DNA of 64,000 bases from Klebsiella aerogenes (GTDB taxonomy: Bacteria; Pseudomonadota; Gammaproteobacteria; Enterobacterales; Enterobacteriaceae). The notes below the pieces were generated by a model. That model was not told the origin of the DNA. It did not search any database and worked only from the letters and a program-made list of their open reading frames with translations. The position numbers and the translations under genes are program-made. Position 1 is the first letter of the stretch, and every line of letters starts with the position of its first letter. The DNA lies in contig CP119076.1 in the NCBI GenBank assembly GCA_029027985.1, positions 3,718,422 through 3,782,421 of the forward strand. Direction: 5' to 3'. This document shows, one piece after another, positions 1 through 12,254 of this stretch.

Positions 1-1826
1 GCCACGCCGTCTTTTTCCAGCACCTTCCAGCACAAGCCGAATACCAGCCAGAACACCGCCAGTTTCTTACTGTAAGCCCACAGCAGACTGCTGACATTCA
101 GCTGCATCGTCAGCAGGATCAGCCCGACTGCCAGAATCAGCAGCACCACCGGCAGCGCTCTGATCAGGTCAATAAAGATCGCTTTCGGCGTATTGAGCTG
201 GGTATCGTTGCGTAACTGCCCCACCTGAGAGGCCAGCTTCGCCTGGTAGTCGCGTAACCACTGCAAGCGCCAGCGAATCAGGCCGGCAATCAGCAATAAC
301 GGTAATCCGGCAAGGAATGCGATAAATACCGCCGGCCAGGCTTTTTCCCAGTTGACGGTGATTTTCATCGATTTGAACTGACCTTTCAGCGCTTCCGGGA
401 AGGATTTAATCCACTCCCAATCCATCGGCTTATTGCTGTTCACCCAGAAGATCTGCTGGGTCAGAATGGATTTCAGATTGCCGGAGACGCTCATCAACTG
501 CTGCTGGTTAATCTGCAGGTTGATCGCCATCATCAGTTGGTTGCCCAGCTGCTTGTTGAACTGGTCCAGCAGTTCGCGGCGCATGTCGATGACTTCCAGC
601 AACGCATCGTGAACTTCCGGCGTCACGTCGCTGCTGTGCCCTTCTTCCAGGTTGGCGACAAACGTGTCGCTCTGGAACAGAGCGTCGCGCTGCTGATTGA
701 CCTCAAACTGCTCGAGGCGCAGGTCAGCAATGCGGTTGGTCATATCCTGCAGCTCATCCGCCGACGGCAGGGTCTGCTGCTGTTGATAAAGGATGCGCGA
801 CAGCAACAAACTGCCCTTCAGCACCGAAATCTGTTCTTTAATATCCCGTTCAGACTGCAGCGCGCGATCGAGCCAGTTTTTGACTCTGATATTGCGCTGC
901 ACCAATTGGTTGCCGTTTTCCGTTGCCTGAATCAGCTTCTCGCTGAGTTGATGGTTGACTTCAAGCTCCTGTTTCACCAACGGATTATTCTGGATACGCG
1001 TGGTTTCATCCGGCGAGACCGCTTCCTGAGCGGTTTTCTCGGTCAATGTCAGTCGCTTGTTGTTCACCGCTTCCTGCAGTAACTGCAGCTGATGTTCAAG
1101 CCGGTTGCTGTTGGCGGTCACGTAATCACGTTGTTTCTGCAGCGTATCCTGCAGCACCGTGTTGCCTTCCAGACTCTTACGCTGCTGTTCGATTTCCGCA
1201 TTCAGCAGCGCCTGTTGCGCCAACAACAAACCTTGCTGAGTCGGGCGTAGCGTCTCTTCGCCCGGCGCAGTGCCATTCAGACGGTTACGAATTTGCTGCA
1301 ACTGTTGGGAAGCGGAGTACATCGCGTTCTGTACGCGCTCCGGTTGGGTCTGCAGCGACACTAATTGACTGTTGTAGGTCGCCAGATCGTTCTGCGCGTT
1401 TTGCAGATCGTCCAACGCCTGCGAAACGCGGGATTCAAGCTGACGCAGCGACAGCGTGCTAAGCGTTTTGCGCGTGACTTCATCATCAGGAACGTCGCTC
1501 AGCGCATTCAGGCTGTCGACCGCTTGACGCATTTTCGCTGGCGCCTGTTCAACCTGCTGGCGCAGTTGGACCGTTTCCGTTTTTATACGCTCAATCTTAT
1601 CCAGCGTTTCTAACGTCTGTGTCAGGTCCTGCTGAACTAATTTTTCCTGCGGTGTGAGATCTTTTTGCTTATTAAGCGTAGTGAGCTGACTTTGAACGTC
1701 AGTACGCTCAGGTAAATCTGCAGCCAGAGCCTGGTTGAAACTCAAAGAGCCAACAAGAAGGATGAGTGCAAAAACTATAGCGGAAATGGCATGAGGCCAA
1801 CGATTAGTGTGCTGCATAGTATACAT
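1..1826 (-). CDS. mscK: Mechanosensitive channel MscK (KefA), N-terminal part, cut by window edge
   Basis: This is the N-terminal ~608 codons of the large K+-regulated mechanosensitive channel of the inner membrane, which opens on hypo-osmotic shock. Reading from ATG at 1826 gives a signal-like hydrophobic start, then a long periplasmic, Gln/Leu-rich, coiled-coil-prone region (about residues 35-475). The first membrane helices follow (for example around WPAVFIAFLAGLPLLLIAGL). The conserved MscS-like pore domain lies outside the window. A second ATG three codons in (1817) is possible, but the longer start aligns with the E. coli protein. It lies downstream of acrR on the same strand, as in E. 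coli. The open frame runs off base 1 without a stop, so completeness cannot be judged. Confidence 0.95.
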   Translation of the reverse strand, partial: MYTMQHTNRWPHAISAIVFALILLVGSLSFNQALAADLPERTDVQSQLTTLNKQKDLTPQEKLVQQDLTQTLETLDKIERIKTETVQLRQQVEQAPAKMRQAVDSLNALSDVPDDEVTRKTLSTLSLRQLESRVSQALDDLQNAQNDLATYNSQLVSLQTQPERVQNAMYSASQQLQQIRNRLNGTAPGEETLRPTQQGLLLAQQALLNAEIEQQRKSLEGNTVLQDTLQKQRDYVTANSNRLEHQLQLLQEAVNNKRLTLTEKTAQEAVSPDETTRIQNNPLVKQELEVNHQLSEKLIQATENGNQLVQRNIRVKNWLDRALQSERDIKEQISVLKGSLLLSRILYQQQQTLPSADELQDMTNRIADLRLEQFEVNQQRDALFQSDTFVANLEEGHSSDVTPEVHDALLEVIDMRRELLDQFNKQLGNQLMMAINLQINQQQLMSVSGNLKSILTQQIFWVNSNKPMDWEWIKSFPEALKGQFKSMKITVNWEKAWPAVFIAFLAGLPLLLIAGLIRWRLQWLRDYQAKLASQVGQLRNDTQLNTPKAIFIDLIRALPVVLLILAVGLILLTMQLNVSSLLWAYSKKLAVFWLVFGLCWKVLEKDGV

Positions 1827-1944
1827 GAATGGTTGCAAATGCCGGAGAATACCGGGGGTCGTCGCAGCGCGCAGAATAGCACTTCTCTCCGCGCGCGAAT
1901 AGCGGGAGAGATAAGGAAAATTTGCCGCTATTTCCCCCTCGGCT

Positions 1945-2595
1945 TCAGGCCTCAACCGTAGACGGACTGCGCAGCGACGGACAAGTCTGATACATCTCAA
2001 TCAGCGTATCGACGTAAGCGCGGGCTTCAGCCTGGAGGTTAAAGGTATCCGGTGCGAAGAGCCAGTTTTCCATTAACCCGGAAAGATAACTGCGCATAAG
2101 AATTGCCGCACGGCGGGTAAGTAAATTCGCAGGTAATTGTTGGGCGGTGATACACTCTTTTAATGTTTGCTCAATACGATCGTAGCTTTCAAGCCATAAA
2201 CTACGCTGCGCTTGTTGGACAACCGCCATTTCTCCGACAAATTCGCACTTATGGAAGATGATTTCCATCATCAAGCGTCTACGTTCCTCTATTACCGTTG
2301 CTTCGAGGATATAAACTAGTATTTCACGAACAACAGACAGTGGATCGTTGGGGAATTTTACCCGATACTCAACTTCGAGATCGCTAATGCTGGCGTCAGA
2401 GAGAGACCATATTTCATTAAACAAATCGGATTTGTTTTTGAAATGCCAGTAGATAGCCCCCCTGGTCACCCCAGCAGCTTTTGCAATCGCTGCCAACGAG
2501 GTAGATGATACGCCTTGCTGCGAAAACAAACGCAGGGCAACGTCAAGGATCAGTTGCCGGGTTTCAAGTGCCTGTTGTTTGGTTTTTCGTGCCAT
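1945..2595 (-). CDS. acrR: TetR-family repressor AcrR of the acrAB efflux operon
   Basis: This is the 216-residue local repressor of acrAB and of itself. An N-terminal TetR helix-turn-helix (about residues 10-55, with [17 protein letters not shown] as recognition helix and flank) is followed by an all-helical ligand pocket that binds structurally varied drugs and releases the operator. Length and sequence match E. coli AcrR (215 residues). The gene is divergent from acrA; the shared intergenic region holds its 24-bp operator, and its first codons contain a marbox. No truncation or frameshift is visible, so repression should be intact. The C-terminal tail differs from E. coli, as is usual between genera. 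Confidence 0.98.
   Translation of the reverse strand: MARKTKQQALETRQLILDVALRLFSQQGVSSTSLAAIAKAAGVTRGAIYWHFKNKSDLFNEIWSLSDASISDLEVEYRVKFPNDPLSVVREILVYILEATVIEERRRLMMEIIFHKCEFVGEMAVVQQAQRSLWLESYDRIEQTLKECITAQQLPANLLTRRAAILMRSYLSGLMENWLFAPDTFNLQAEARAYVDTLIEMYQTCPSLRSPSTVEA
2577..2595 (-). promoter_or_regulatory. Marbox (MarA/SoxS/Rob site) overlapping the acrR start
   Basis: Read on the minus strand, the first 19 bases of acrR (ATGGCACGAAAAACCAAAC) match every defined position of the marbox consensus AYnGCACnnWnnRYYAAAY. The E. coli acrAB marbox occupies the same place. It should activate acrAB under MarA, SoxS, Rob or RamA. The match is direct; binding is inferred. Confidence 0.75.
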
Positions 2596-2623
2596 AGGTT
2601 GATGACTTTACAGAGGTTGCGTT

Positions 2624-2647
2624 TACATACATTTATGAATGTATGTA
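2624..2647. promoter_or_regulatory. AcrR operator, 24-bp palindrome
   Basis: TACATACATT TATGAATGTATGTA is a near-perfect inverted repeat between the divergent acrR and acrA genes. It differs by one base from the 24-bp AcrR operator of E. coli. It lies about 90 bp upstream of acrA and 30 bp upstream of acrR, so AcrR bound here can silence both. Confidence 0.9.
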
Positions 2648-2736
2648 CCATAGCATGACCATAATAGAAAGACTGTAGTGGGTTTGTGGACGTTTGAGCC
2701 ACTGAAAATTTGAAATTGGACACTCGAGGTTTACAT

Positions 2737-3936
2737 ATGAACAAAAACAGAGGGTTAACGCCTCTGGCGGTCGTTCTGATGCTCTCAGGCAGCTTAGCGC
2801 TAACAGGATGTGACGATAAACCGGCTCAACAAGGGGCCCAGCAAATGCCAGAAGTCGGCATTGTCACGCTCAAATCCGCACCTCTACAAATCACCACTGA
2901 ACTTCCTGGTCGTACCAATGCTTATCGTGTCGCAGAAGTCCGCCCTCAGGTAAGTGGCATTATTCTGAAACGTAACTTCACTGAAGGCAGCGATATTCAG
3001 GCAGGGGTGTCTCTTTATCAGATCGATCCGGCAACCTATCAGGCCAGCTATGAAAGCGCCAAAGGCGATTTAGCGAAAGCCCAGGCCGCCGCAAACATCG
3101 CTCAGTTGACGGTCAGACGTTATCAGAAACTGCTTGGCACGAAATACATCAGTCAACAAGACTACGACACCGCCGTTGCTGATGCTCAGCAAAACAACGC
3201 GGCCGTAGTCGCGGCGAAAGCGGCTGTTGAAACGGCACGTATCAACCTGGCCTATACCAAAGTGACGTCACCGATCAGCGGACGCATTGGTAAATCCGCG
3301 GTTACCGAAGGCGCGCTGGTGCAGAACGGTCAATCAACCGCGCTGGCAACCGTGCAGCAGCTGGATCCTATCTATGTTGACGTGACGCAATCGAGCAACG
3401 ATTTCCTGCGTCTGAAACAGGAACTGGCTAACGGTCAGCTGAAGCAGGAAAACGGCAAGGCGAAAGTCGAACTGGTGACCAACGACGGTCTGAAATATCC
3501 GCAGGATGGTACGCTGGAATTCTCCGACGTGACCGTTGATCAGACCACCGGCTCTATCACTCTGCGCGCTATCTTCCCGAACCCGGACCACACTCTGCTG
3601 CCAGGGATGTTCGTTCGCGCGCGTCTGGAAGAAGGTGTTAATCCGGATGCGCTGCTGGTTCCGCAACAGGGCGTCACCCGTACCCCGCGCGGCGATGCGA
3701 GCGTCATGCTGGTTGGCGAAGGTGATAAAGTCGAAGTTCGTCAGGTTACCGCGACTCAGGCTATCGGCGACAAATGGTTAGTCACCAACGGTTTGAAAAC
3801 CGGCGATCGCGTCATCGTGACCGGGCTGCAAAAAGTAAGACCAGGCGTACAGGTAAAAGCGCAGGAAGTAGCTTCAGACAACCAACAGCAGGCCGCTGGC
3901 AACGCGAACGCTCAGTCTGAACAAACCAAGTCTTAA
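2737..3936 (+). CDS. acrA: AcrA, periplasmic adaptor of the AcrAB-TolC efflux pump
   Basis: This is the membrane-fusion lipoprotein that couples AcrB to the TolC channel. The 399-residue product starts MNKNRGLTPL. An upstream in-frame TTG at 2710 would add nine residues, but the ATG at 2737 matches the family start. It has a lipoprotein signal with lipobox LTGC at Cys25, then beta-barrel/lipoyl halves flanking an alpha-helical hairpin (about residues 100-170). The membrane-proximal domain ends in a low-complexity Gln/Ala tail. It is followed after 22 bp by acrB in one operon. Regulation is by AcrR and the marbox upstream. E. coli AcrA is 397 residues, so the gene is intact. Confidence 0.98.
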   Translation: MNKNRGLTPLAVVLMLSGSLALTGCDDKPAQQGAQQMPEVGIVTLKSAPLQITTELPGRTNAYRVAEVRPQVSGIILKRNFTEGSDIQAGVSLYQIDPATYQASYESAKGDLAKAQAAANIAQLTVRRYQKLLGTKYISQQDYDTAVADAQQNNAAVVAAKAAVETARINLAYTKVTSPISGRIGKSAVTEGALVQNGQSTALATVQQLDPIYVDVTQSSNDFLRLKQELANGQLKQENGKAKVELVTNDGLKYPQDGTLEFSDVTVDQTTGSITLRAIFPNPDHTLLPGMFVRARLEEGVNPDALLVPQQGVTRTPRGDASVMLVGEGDKVEVRQVTATQAIGDKWLVTNGLKTGDRVIVTGLQKVRPGVQVKAQEVASDNQQQAAGNANAQSEQTKS

Positions 3937-3955
3937 CTTAAACAGGAGCCGTTAA

Positions 3956-7105
<3,150 letters not shown>

Positions 7106-7125
7106 TCTTCCTTAAGTCTTAAGCT

Positions 7126-7150
7126 AAGGGCCGCATTTGCGGCCCTTTTT
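7126..7150 (+). terminator. Rho-independent terminator of acrAB
   Basis: A 9-bp perfect stem, AAGGGCCGC/GCGGCCCTT, with loop ATTT is followed by a T run. It starts 21 bp after the acrB stop. Confidence 0.9.
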
Positions 7151-7553
7151 CTTTCGGGGTATTTAAACGCACACATTGTCATTGTTTATTTTACGTTCTG
7201 ACATATAATATCAATTGATGAATATCGCACTTTTTTTTATTCAGAGTTCTGTTATCCGCGTCTCCCATCCGGCCTCCCTCGGAATATTCTTAATTATCAG
7301 CGTTTATCTGATAACCTGATGATATATAAGGCAGACAACTCAGTGACTCCAAAAGATAAAAGGGGCCGGTATAATAAGGTCCAATTTTTAAGATAAATTA
7401 ACCGTATTTATTGTAATTTTTCGTAATAGCACGGTGAAATATTTTTAAGACTGGATTATAGTTAAATCACAGGATTACAATGTTTGAGCCAGCTCTTCAT
7501 CCCACAACGGTGTTTGTTAGTCGTCGTTTAAACCACTTACAAGGGGATGTGTT
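7151..7553. other. AT-rich tomB-hha upstream region, no gene seen
   Basis: About 400 bp between the acrB terminator and tomB has no plausible reading frame. It is strongly AT-rich, with an eight-T run near 7230-7238 and several A/T tracts. That is typical of an H-NS/Hha-bound promoter region and suits an operon encoding an H-NS co-regulator. I could not fix a convincing -35/-10 pair. Confidence 0.5.
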
Positions 7554-7928
7554 ATGGACGAGTACTCACCAAAAAGGCATGATATCGCGCAGCTGAGATT
7601 CCTCTGCGAAACTCTGTATCATGACTGCCTTGCAAACCTGGAAGAAAGCAACCGCGGCTGGGTCAACGATCCAACCTCGGCAGTGAATCTTCAAATAAAT
7701 GAATTGATCGAGCACATAGCAACTTTCGCGCTTAATTATAAAATTAAGTACGCTGAGGATAATAAACTGATTTCCCAGCTTGACGAATACTTGGATGACA
7801 CTTTTATGCTGTTCAGTAGCTATGGCATAAACACAAGCGATCTACAGAAATGGCGCAAATCCGGCAATCGGTTATTCCGTTGCTTCGTGAGCGCTAGCCG
7901 GGAGAATCCGGCAAGTCTTTCTTGTTAG
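7554..7928 (+). CDS. tomB: TomB, Hha toxicity modulator (antitoxin)
   Basis: This 124-residue acidic cytoplasmic protein (formerly YbaJ) lies immediately upstream of hha and co-transcribes with it. In E. coli TomB counters Hha toxicity in an oxygen-dependent way and affects biofilm formation. The sequence begins [20 protein letters not shown] and ends NPASLSC, matching the family over its whole length, including Cys residues at the start and end implicated in Hha oxidation. The start codon follows AAGGGGATGTGTT, which provides a ribosome-binding site. It is 26 bp from hha. The order is the reverse of the usual toxin-first layout, as is normal for this locus. Confidence 0.96.
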   Translation: MDEYSPKRHDIAQLRFLCETLYHDCLANLEESNRGWVNDPTSAVNLQINELIEHIATFALNYKIKYAEDNKLISQLDEYLDDTFMLFSSYGINTSDLQKWRKSGNRLFRCFVSASRENPASLSC

Positions 7929-7954
7929 AAATATTACATTCAAAAGGTGAAATG

Positions 7955-8173
7955 ATGTCTGGTAAACCATTAACTAAAACAGACTATTTGATGCGTTTAC
8001 GCCGCTGTCAGACAATTGATACGCTGGAGCGCGTAATTGAAAAGAATAAATACGAACTTTCCGACAATGAACTGGCGGTATTTTACTCCGCCGCTGACCA
8101 TCGTCTTGCTGAATTGACCATGAATAAGCTATACGACAAAATCCCCACTTCAGTATGGAAATTTATCCGCTAG
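7955..8173 (+). CDS. hha: Hha, H-NS-associated global modulator
   Basis: This 72-residue all-helical nucleoid-associated protein binds the H-NS or StpA N-terminal domain and helps silence horizontally acquired and AT-rich genes. From [20 protein letters not shown] to SVWKFIR it is nearly identical to enterobacterial Hha; only the first residues vary. An ATG one codon upstream (7952) is also possible. I chose 7955 because the AAAGGTG motif is then well spaced and the protein has the family length. It is the second gene of the tomB-hha operon. Confidence 0.97.
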   Translation: MSGKPLTKTDYLMRLRRCQTIDTLERVIEKNKYELSDNELAVFYSAADHRLAELTMNKLYDKIPTSVWKFIR

Positions 8174-8306
8174 TTCATTTTTCTGTTCGTGATCCAGTCA
8201 CGTTTTCAGCGCCGCTCAGGATATTCAATACCCGAGTGATACAGTGCTGCATATGAAACCGGTTTCGCTTTATACTGTTTCTTCTTTAGAAGGAAAGGAG
8301 AAGATC

Positions 8307-8870
8307 ATGAGCGAAGAAAAAAGGAAAATGATCGCCGGCGAGCGGTATCATGCTGGAGACGCAATGCTAAAAGCAGACCGCCTGCACGCCCGGCAGGTAC
8401 TGCACCGCTACAACCATTCAACTCCGGATGATCGCGAATTACGTACAACCCTGCTGGCAGACCTGTTTGGCAAGACAACAGACGCGTATATCGAACCCAC
8501 TTTCCGCTGTGACTACGGCTATAACATCAGGCTGGGGGCGAATTTTTACGCCAACTTTGACTGCGTAATGCTTGACGTCTGCCCTATCCGCATTGGCGAT
8601 AACTGCATGTTGGCGCCTGGCGTTCATATCTATACCGCTACCCACCCGCTGGATCCGACGGAACGCGCTAGCGGCGTCGAGTACGGCAAACCCGTGTCAA
8701 TTGGCCATAATGTGTGGATTGGCGGCCGCGCGGTTATCAATCCAGGGGTGACTATTGGCGACAATGCCGTCATCGCGTCGGGCGCCGTGGTGGTGAAAGA
8801 CGTCCCGGCCAATGCGGTCATCGGCGGTAACCCGGCACAAATCATTAAGATGCTAGTAACCGAAAAATAG
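8307..8870 (+). CDS. maa: Maltose O-acetyltransferase Maa
   Basis: This acetyl-CoA-dependent sugar O-acetyltransferase of the hexapeptide-repeat (left-handed beta-helix) NodL/LacA/CysE family acetylates maltose and glucose. The 187-residue product has an N-terminal helical cap (about 1-50), then imperfect hexapeptide repeats such as [20 protein letters not shown]. The catalytic His is in TATHPLD. A C-terminal [11 protein letters not shown] closes the coil. The start at 8307 follows a strong AAAGGAG site; a longer reading upstream lacks one. E. coli Maa is 183 residues. The gene stands alone between hha and ylaC. Confidence 0.95.
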   Translation: MSEEKRKMIAGERYHAGDAMLKADRLHARQVLHRYNHSTPDDRELRTTLLADLFGKTTDAYIEPTFRCDYGYNIRLGANFYANFDCVMLDVCPIRIGDNCMLAPGVHIYTATHPLDPTERASGVEYGKPVSIGHNVWIGGRAVINPGVTIGDNAVIASGAVVVKDVPANAVIGGNPAQIIKMLVTEK

Positions 8871-8995
8871 TAACTGTTATGCTTTTCCGTAACTGATCTG
8901 TTACTTTCCTCCCCGTCCCCGGCGACATAAAATAGCGGTCAGACTGAGCCGTAGAGCCTGACACGCCAGGCTCTACGAAGAATTCGGGGACTAAA

Positions 8996-9463
8996 ATGAC
9001 AGAAATACAGCGCCTGCTGACCAACACCATCGATGAGCTAAACGTAAAAGAAAAACGCGACAACCGCCCACGTTTTAGTATCAGTTTTATTCGCAATCAC
9101 CCGTGGCTATTTGTTGCCATGTACGCCGCCTTTCTGGCGACGCTTATCGTCATGTTGCGCTCCGAAACGCTGGTCGATTCTGTTTGGTTGCTGGTAGTCC
9201 TGTTTGTGCTGTTGAATGGTTTCTTCTTTTTTGACGTCTACCCACGCTACCGTTATGAAGATATCGACGTGCTCGATTTTCGCGTCTGTTATAACGGTGA
9301 ATGGTATAACACCCGCTTCGTACCCGCACAGTTGATCGACGGTATTCTGCAATCGCCGCAGGTCGCCAATGAGCAAAAAGCGCAGCTACAAAAAATGATC
9401 GATACCAAAGGCGAACTCTCCTTCTACGACGTTTTCACCCTTACCCGCGTTGCTGCCGCCTGA
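8996..9463 (+). CDS. ylaC: YlaC, DUF1449-type inner-membrane protein of unknown function
   Basis: This 155-residue protein is orthologous to E. coli YlaC (156 residues) in sequence and position. A charged N-terminal segment (1-32) is followed by two closely spaced membrane helices (about 35-54 and 62-80, separated by [11 protein letters not shown]). A soluble C-terminal domain follows, with paired tyrosines ([10 protein letters not shown]) and FTLTRVAAA at the end. It looks like a small membrane-anchored cytoplasmic domain. No function is established and none is suggested by the neighbours. Its last 23 bp overlap the convergent MocR gene. The family label is from memory and is less certain than the orthology. 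Confidence 0.9.
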   Translation: MTEIQRLLTNTIDELNVKEKRDNRPRFSISFIRNHPWLFVAMYAAFLATLIVMLRSETLVDSVWLLVVLFVLLNGFFFFDVYPRYRYEDIDVLDFRVCYNGEWYNTRFVPAQLIDGILQSPQVANEQKAQLQKMIDTKGELSFYDVFTLTRVAAA

Positions 9464-10892
9464 TCAGCCGATTCAGCGTCCGCAGCGCCGGTGCGAAGTG
9501 CGCGGCGGACGTATTGCCATAGCCCAGAACCAACCCGCTACGCGCCGCTTGTTGATTAAGGTAAAAGCGGCTTAACGCCGCTGGCGCCATCTGGTACTGG
9601 CGCGCCTGCTCGACAATTTGCACATCATCAATACCATCGACGGCGACCGTTAAATGCAGTCCGCCCTCACCGCCCAAAATCTCTTTCGGCAGAGTGAATT
9701 CTGTTTCAACGGCTTCGCGCAGCAACAGCTGACGTCGGCGGTATAATCGGCGCATCGAGGCCAGATGGCGCGCGTAATGGCCCTCTTCGATAAATAGCGC
9801 CAGCGCGCGCTGTTCCAGACGATGCCCGCCGCGCAGCAGCGCGCCGATAACGTCCTGCGCCGCCTCCGCCAGCGCCGGCGGCATCACCGCAAATCCTATC
9901 CTTAACGATGGAAATAGCGTTTTGCTGAAGGTGCCAAGGTACACCACCGGCGCCTGCGGGATCATGCCGAGCATCGCCTGAATCGGCTCGCCGCTGTAGC
10001 GAAATTCGCTATCATAATCATCTTCAATAATCCACGCATCGTGCTGGCGGGCATATTCCAGCAACGCCAGACGGCGTCCGGCGCTCATTACCGCCCCGCT
10101 CGGGTACTGGTGTGACGGTGACGTAAAAATAAGCCGCGGCGGTGCGCCATTGGCGCTATCGGGCCGCATCCCATCCCCATCGACAGGCATCCCCTTTATC
10201 TGCAGCCCGGCTTTGATAAACACGCTTTTGGCGCCGAAATACCCCGGATCTTCAACCCAGGCGGTATCGCCCGCCACGCTCAACAGATGCGTACAAAGAT
10301 TAACACCTTCCAGCGCGCCTTCAGTCACCACAATTTGCCGGGCCGTACAGCGAATGCCGCGCGATAACGTCAAATGGCGCGCAATCGCCTCGCGCAGCGC
10401 CGGTTCGCCAGCCGCTTCGCCATATCCAAGGATTGCGCTACCGTCCTCACGGAGCACCCGATCGAGCAAACGCCGCCAGATAGCCAGCGGGAAATAGTTC
10501 ACCGCGGGCATCCCGGTGGTCAGTAACAGCGCCGGAGAATCTCGCCGTCCCGGCAGCGGTAGCATCCGCAATCGCTCCGGCAGGATAAACGCTGGCGACG
10601 CCGGTTCGTTCTCCTGCTGTACAGGCAGCGCTGCGACGTGTGTTCCCTGCCTGTTGCGGGTTAAATACCCTTCGATCGCCAGTTGCTCCAGCGCGCTATT
10701 GACGGTATTACGCGATACGCCAGCACGCTGCGCAATGACACGCGCGCCCGGCAAACGGCTATGGCTGAGTAACCTGCCCTGCAGGATGGCGTTACGCAGC
10801 ACTTTGTACAACGTACGCTGTAGCGTATCGTCTCCCCGCTGCTGTATCCCGCGCGTAAGCAGGGTAAAAAAGGCATCATCCGGGATATTCAT
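9441..10892 (-). CDS. MocR/GabR-type transcriptional regulator (PdxR-like)
   Basis: This is a fusion of a GntR-type winged helix (about residues 20-85: [14 protein letters not shown], then [20 protein letters not shown]) with a fold-type I aminotransferase domain (about 110-480). The PLP-binding lysine is in [12 protein letters not shown]. Such proteins bind DNA as dimers and sense PLP or amino-acid adducts. I placed the start at 10892 because GAGGAG is spaced 5 nt from it; an ATG at 10913 adds seven residues. Divergent to it, 101 bp away, is a GNAT acetyltransferase, the likely target gene. It is absent from this place in E. coli K-12. The effector is unknown. Confidence 0.9.
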   Translation of the reverse strand: MNIPDDAFFTLLTRGIQQRGDDTLQRTLYKVLRNAILQGRLLSHSRLPGARVIAQRAGVSRNTVNSALEQLAIEGYLTRNRQGTHVAALPVQQENEPASPAFILPERLRMLPLPGRRDSPALLLTTGMPAVNYFPLAIWRRLLDRVLREDGSAILGYGEAAGEPALREAIARHLTLSRGIRCTARQIVVTEGALEGVNLCTHLLSVAGDTAWVEDPGYFGAKSVFIKAGLQIKGMPVDGDGMRPDSANGAPPRLIFTSPSHQYPSGAVMSAGRRLALLEYARQHDAWIIEDDYDSEFRYSGEPIQAMLGMIPQAPVVYLGTFSKTLFPSLRIGFAVMPPALAEAAQDVIGALLRGGHRLEQRALALFIEEGHYARHLASMRRLYRRRQLLLREAVETEFTLPKEILGGEGGLHLTVAVDGIDDVQIVEQARQYQMAPAALSRFYLNQQAARSGLVLGYGNTSAAHFAPALRTLNRLIRRQQRG

Positions 10893-10925
10893 CATCACTC
10901 CTCGTGGCACCATGAAAACATACTA

Positions 10926-10953
10926 CTCTGGCTCTTTTTATGGAACCACAGAG
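10926..10953. promoter_or_regulatory. Dyad between MocR regulator and GNAT gene, candidate operator
   Basis: CTCTGgctc and ggaaCCAcAGAG form an interrupted inverted repeat across 28 bp in the 101-bp divergent intergenic space. Nested half-sites TGGCTC and GAACCA add to the symmetry. The position suits autoregulation plus control of the acetyltransferase gene. Recognition by this regulator is inference. Confidence 0.35.
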
Positions 10954-10993
10954 CATCTAATCTCGGGTCACCTACCGAGAAAAGGAACGATGT

Positions 10994-11704
10994 ATGACGC
11001 AATATAACCACTTCGACCAGGCCGTTGGCGACGCTTTACCTGACTGGCAGCCGCGCCCGTGGCCGCAGCGTCAGATGCTGCAGGGACGCCTGTGCCGCCT
11101 TGAGCCGCTTGCCGTTCAGCACGCCGACGCCCTGTTCAGCGCCTATCGGCTGGCGCCCGATACCCGCGCCTGGACCTGGCTGCTACGTGAACCGGACAAC
11201 AGCGTTGCCGAGTTCAGCGCCTGGATAGCCAGCATCAGCGAACTGAACGATCCGCTGCATTTTGCGGTTATAGATGAACACAGCGGTTTGCCGGTCGGCT
11301 CGTTAGCGCTCATGCGTATCGATGCCAAAAACGGCGTCGTCGAAGTCGGTCACGTTCACTTTTCACCGCTGTTGAGCCGCAAAGCGATGGCCACCGAGGC
11401 GCAATGGCTGCTGATGCGTTATGTCTTTGAGACGCTCGGCTACCGCCGCTATGAGTGGAAATGCAACAGCTTGAATGAGCCGTCGCAGCGCGCAGCGCGG
11501 CGCTTAGGCTTTCAGTTTGAAGGGCGCTTTCGACAAGCGCTGGTGGTAAAGGGCCACAATCGCGACACCGACTGGTTTTCGATTATCGATGGCGAGTGGC
11601 CGCAGATTGATAGCGCGATGCGCCAGTGGCTGGCCGCCAGCAACTTCGATGCTGACGGCCAGCAATGCCGTACGTTGGAGAGTTTACGCAACCCGGCGGC
11701 TTAA
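10994..11704 (+). CDS. GNAT-family N-acetyltransferase (RimJ/RimL-like)
   Basis: This 236-residue protein carries an acetyltransferase domain from about residue 30 to 190. [13 protein letters not shown] starts the fold, GSLALMRID is strand 4, and [19 protein letters not shown] is the acetyl-CoA pyrophosphate-loop region. [20 protein letters not shown] is the typical C-terminal GNAT signature. Proteins of this type acetylate protein N-termini, small amines or drugs; the substrate here cannot be read from sequence. It is divergent from a MocR-type regulator, which suggests induction by an amino-acid-like or pyridoxal-related signal. Its stop overlaps the convergent rpmJ2 stop by three bases. 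Confidence 0.88.
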   Translation: MTQYNHFDQAVGDALPDWQPRPWPQRQMLQGRLCRLEPLAVQHADALFSAYRLAPDTRAWTWLLREPDNSVAEFSAWIASISELNDPLHFAVIDEHSGLPVGSLALMRIDAKNGVVEVGHVHFSPLLSRKAMATEAQWLLMRYVFETLGYRRYEWKCNSLNEPSQRAARRLGFQFEGRFRQALVVKGHNRDTDWFSIIDGEWPQIDSAMRQWLAASNFDADGQQCRTLESLRNPAA

Positions 11705-11841
11705 CGTCTTTTTTTCCGTCCCTGCACCGCCTTAAAGCGCGGATGACTTTTGCAGATAACATACAGCCGCCCTTTGCGTTTCACTATCTGGCAATCCGGG
11801 TGGCGCTGTTTAGCGCTACGCAATGAGTTCAGTACCTGCAT
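11701..11841 (-). CDS. rpmJ2: Alternative ribosomal protein L36 (bL36, C-minus paralog)
   Basis: This 46-residue protein ([20 protein letters not shown] to GRKKRR) matches E. coli YkgO at almost every position. It is the zinc-independent paralog of L36: two of the four zinc-ribbon Cys of the normal form are lost (Cys17 and Cys30 remain). It replaces zinc-binding L36 when zinc is scarce, freeing zinc. It lies 2 bp downstream of rpmE2, in one operon under a Zur box, with ribosome-binding site AAAGGAG inside the end of rpmE2. It is too short for many gene callers. Its stop overlaps the end of the convergent GNAT gene. Confidence 0.95.
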   Translation of the reverse strand: MQVLNSLRSAKQRHPDCQIVKRKGRLYVICKSHPRFKAVQGRKKRR

Positions 11842-11843
11842 TT

Positions 11844-12104
11844 TTAGCTCCTTTTAGCATCAATAAAACCACCGAAGCGCTGACGGAAACGTGCGGCGCT
11901 GCCTTCGGTTGCATGGGTCTTCTGCTTCCCGGTGTAATAAGGATGCGATTTCGACGACACGTCGAGGGTGACGTACGGATAAGTCACGCCATCCAGTTCA
12001 ATCTCACGCTCGGTTTTAATGGTCGATCCCACTTTGAAGTACTCGTTCACGCTCGTATCGTGGAACACCACGGTGCGGTAGTGCGGATGGATATTGGCTT
12101 TCAT
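11844..12104 (-). CDS. rpmE2: Alternative ribosomal protein L31 type B (bL31B, YkgM-like)
   Basis: This 86-residue L31 paralog lacks the CXXC-type zinc ligands of RpmE (no Cys in the whole chain). It starts [20 protein letters not shown] and contains the conserved [13 protein letters not shown] core. It takes the place of zinc-binding L31 on the ribosome during zinc starvation, as known for E. coli YkgM and Bacillus YtiA. An ATG four codons upstream exists, but MKANIHP is the family start. It is first in an operon with rpmJ2. A Zur operator ends 19 bp upstream. In E. coli K-12 this pair lies elsewhere on the chromosome. Confidence 0.95.
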   Translation of the reverse strand: MKANIHPHYRTVVFHDTSVNEYFKVGSTIKTEREIELDGVTYPYVTLDVSSKSHPYYTGKQKTHATEGSAARFRQRFGGFIDAKRS

Positions 12105-12122
12105 GGCAAACTCCAATTAATA

Positions 12123-12137
12123 TGTTATAACATAACA
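12123..12137. promoter_or_regulatory. Zur box upstream of rpmE2-rpmJ2
   Basis: TGTTATAACATAACA is a 15-bp palindrome matching the core of the enterobacterial Zur operator (TGTTATAnTATAACA), differing only near the centre. It begins 19 bp upstream of the rpmE2 start, where Zur-Zn2+ would block transcription. The gene content (zinc-free ribosomal paralogs) supports the call independently. Confidence 0.85.
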
Positions 12138-12254
12138 ATTACGGTACGCCGTTCATCGCCAAAGATCAACCCTGCAGACAAGAGGGATATCGATTCATCG
12201 CGGTAAAACACCGTGTCAGGGGAATTGATTCAACACATTACTGTCATCTTAAAA

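Noticed and set aside
1046-1613. Small plus-strand frames across mscK
   Set aside because: They lie opposite the coding strand of mscK, which reads through without stops.
7554-8173. tomB-hha as a new toxin-antitoxin system
   Set aside because: This is the known Hha/TomB pair, fully conserved in sequence and position.
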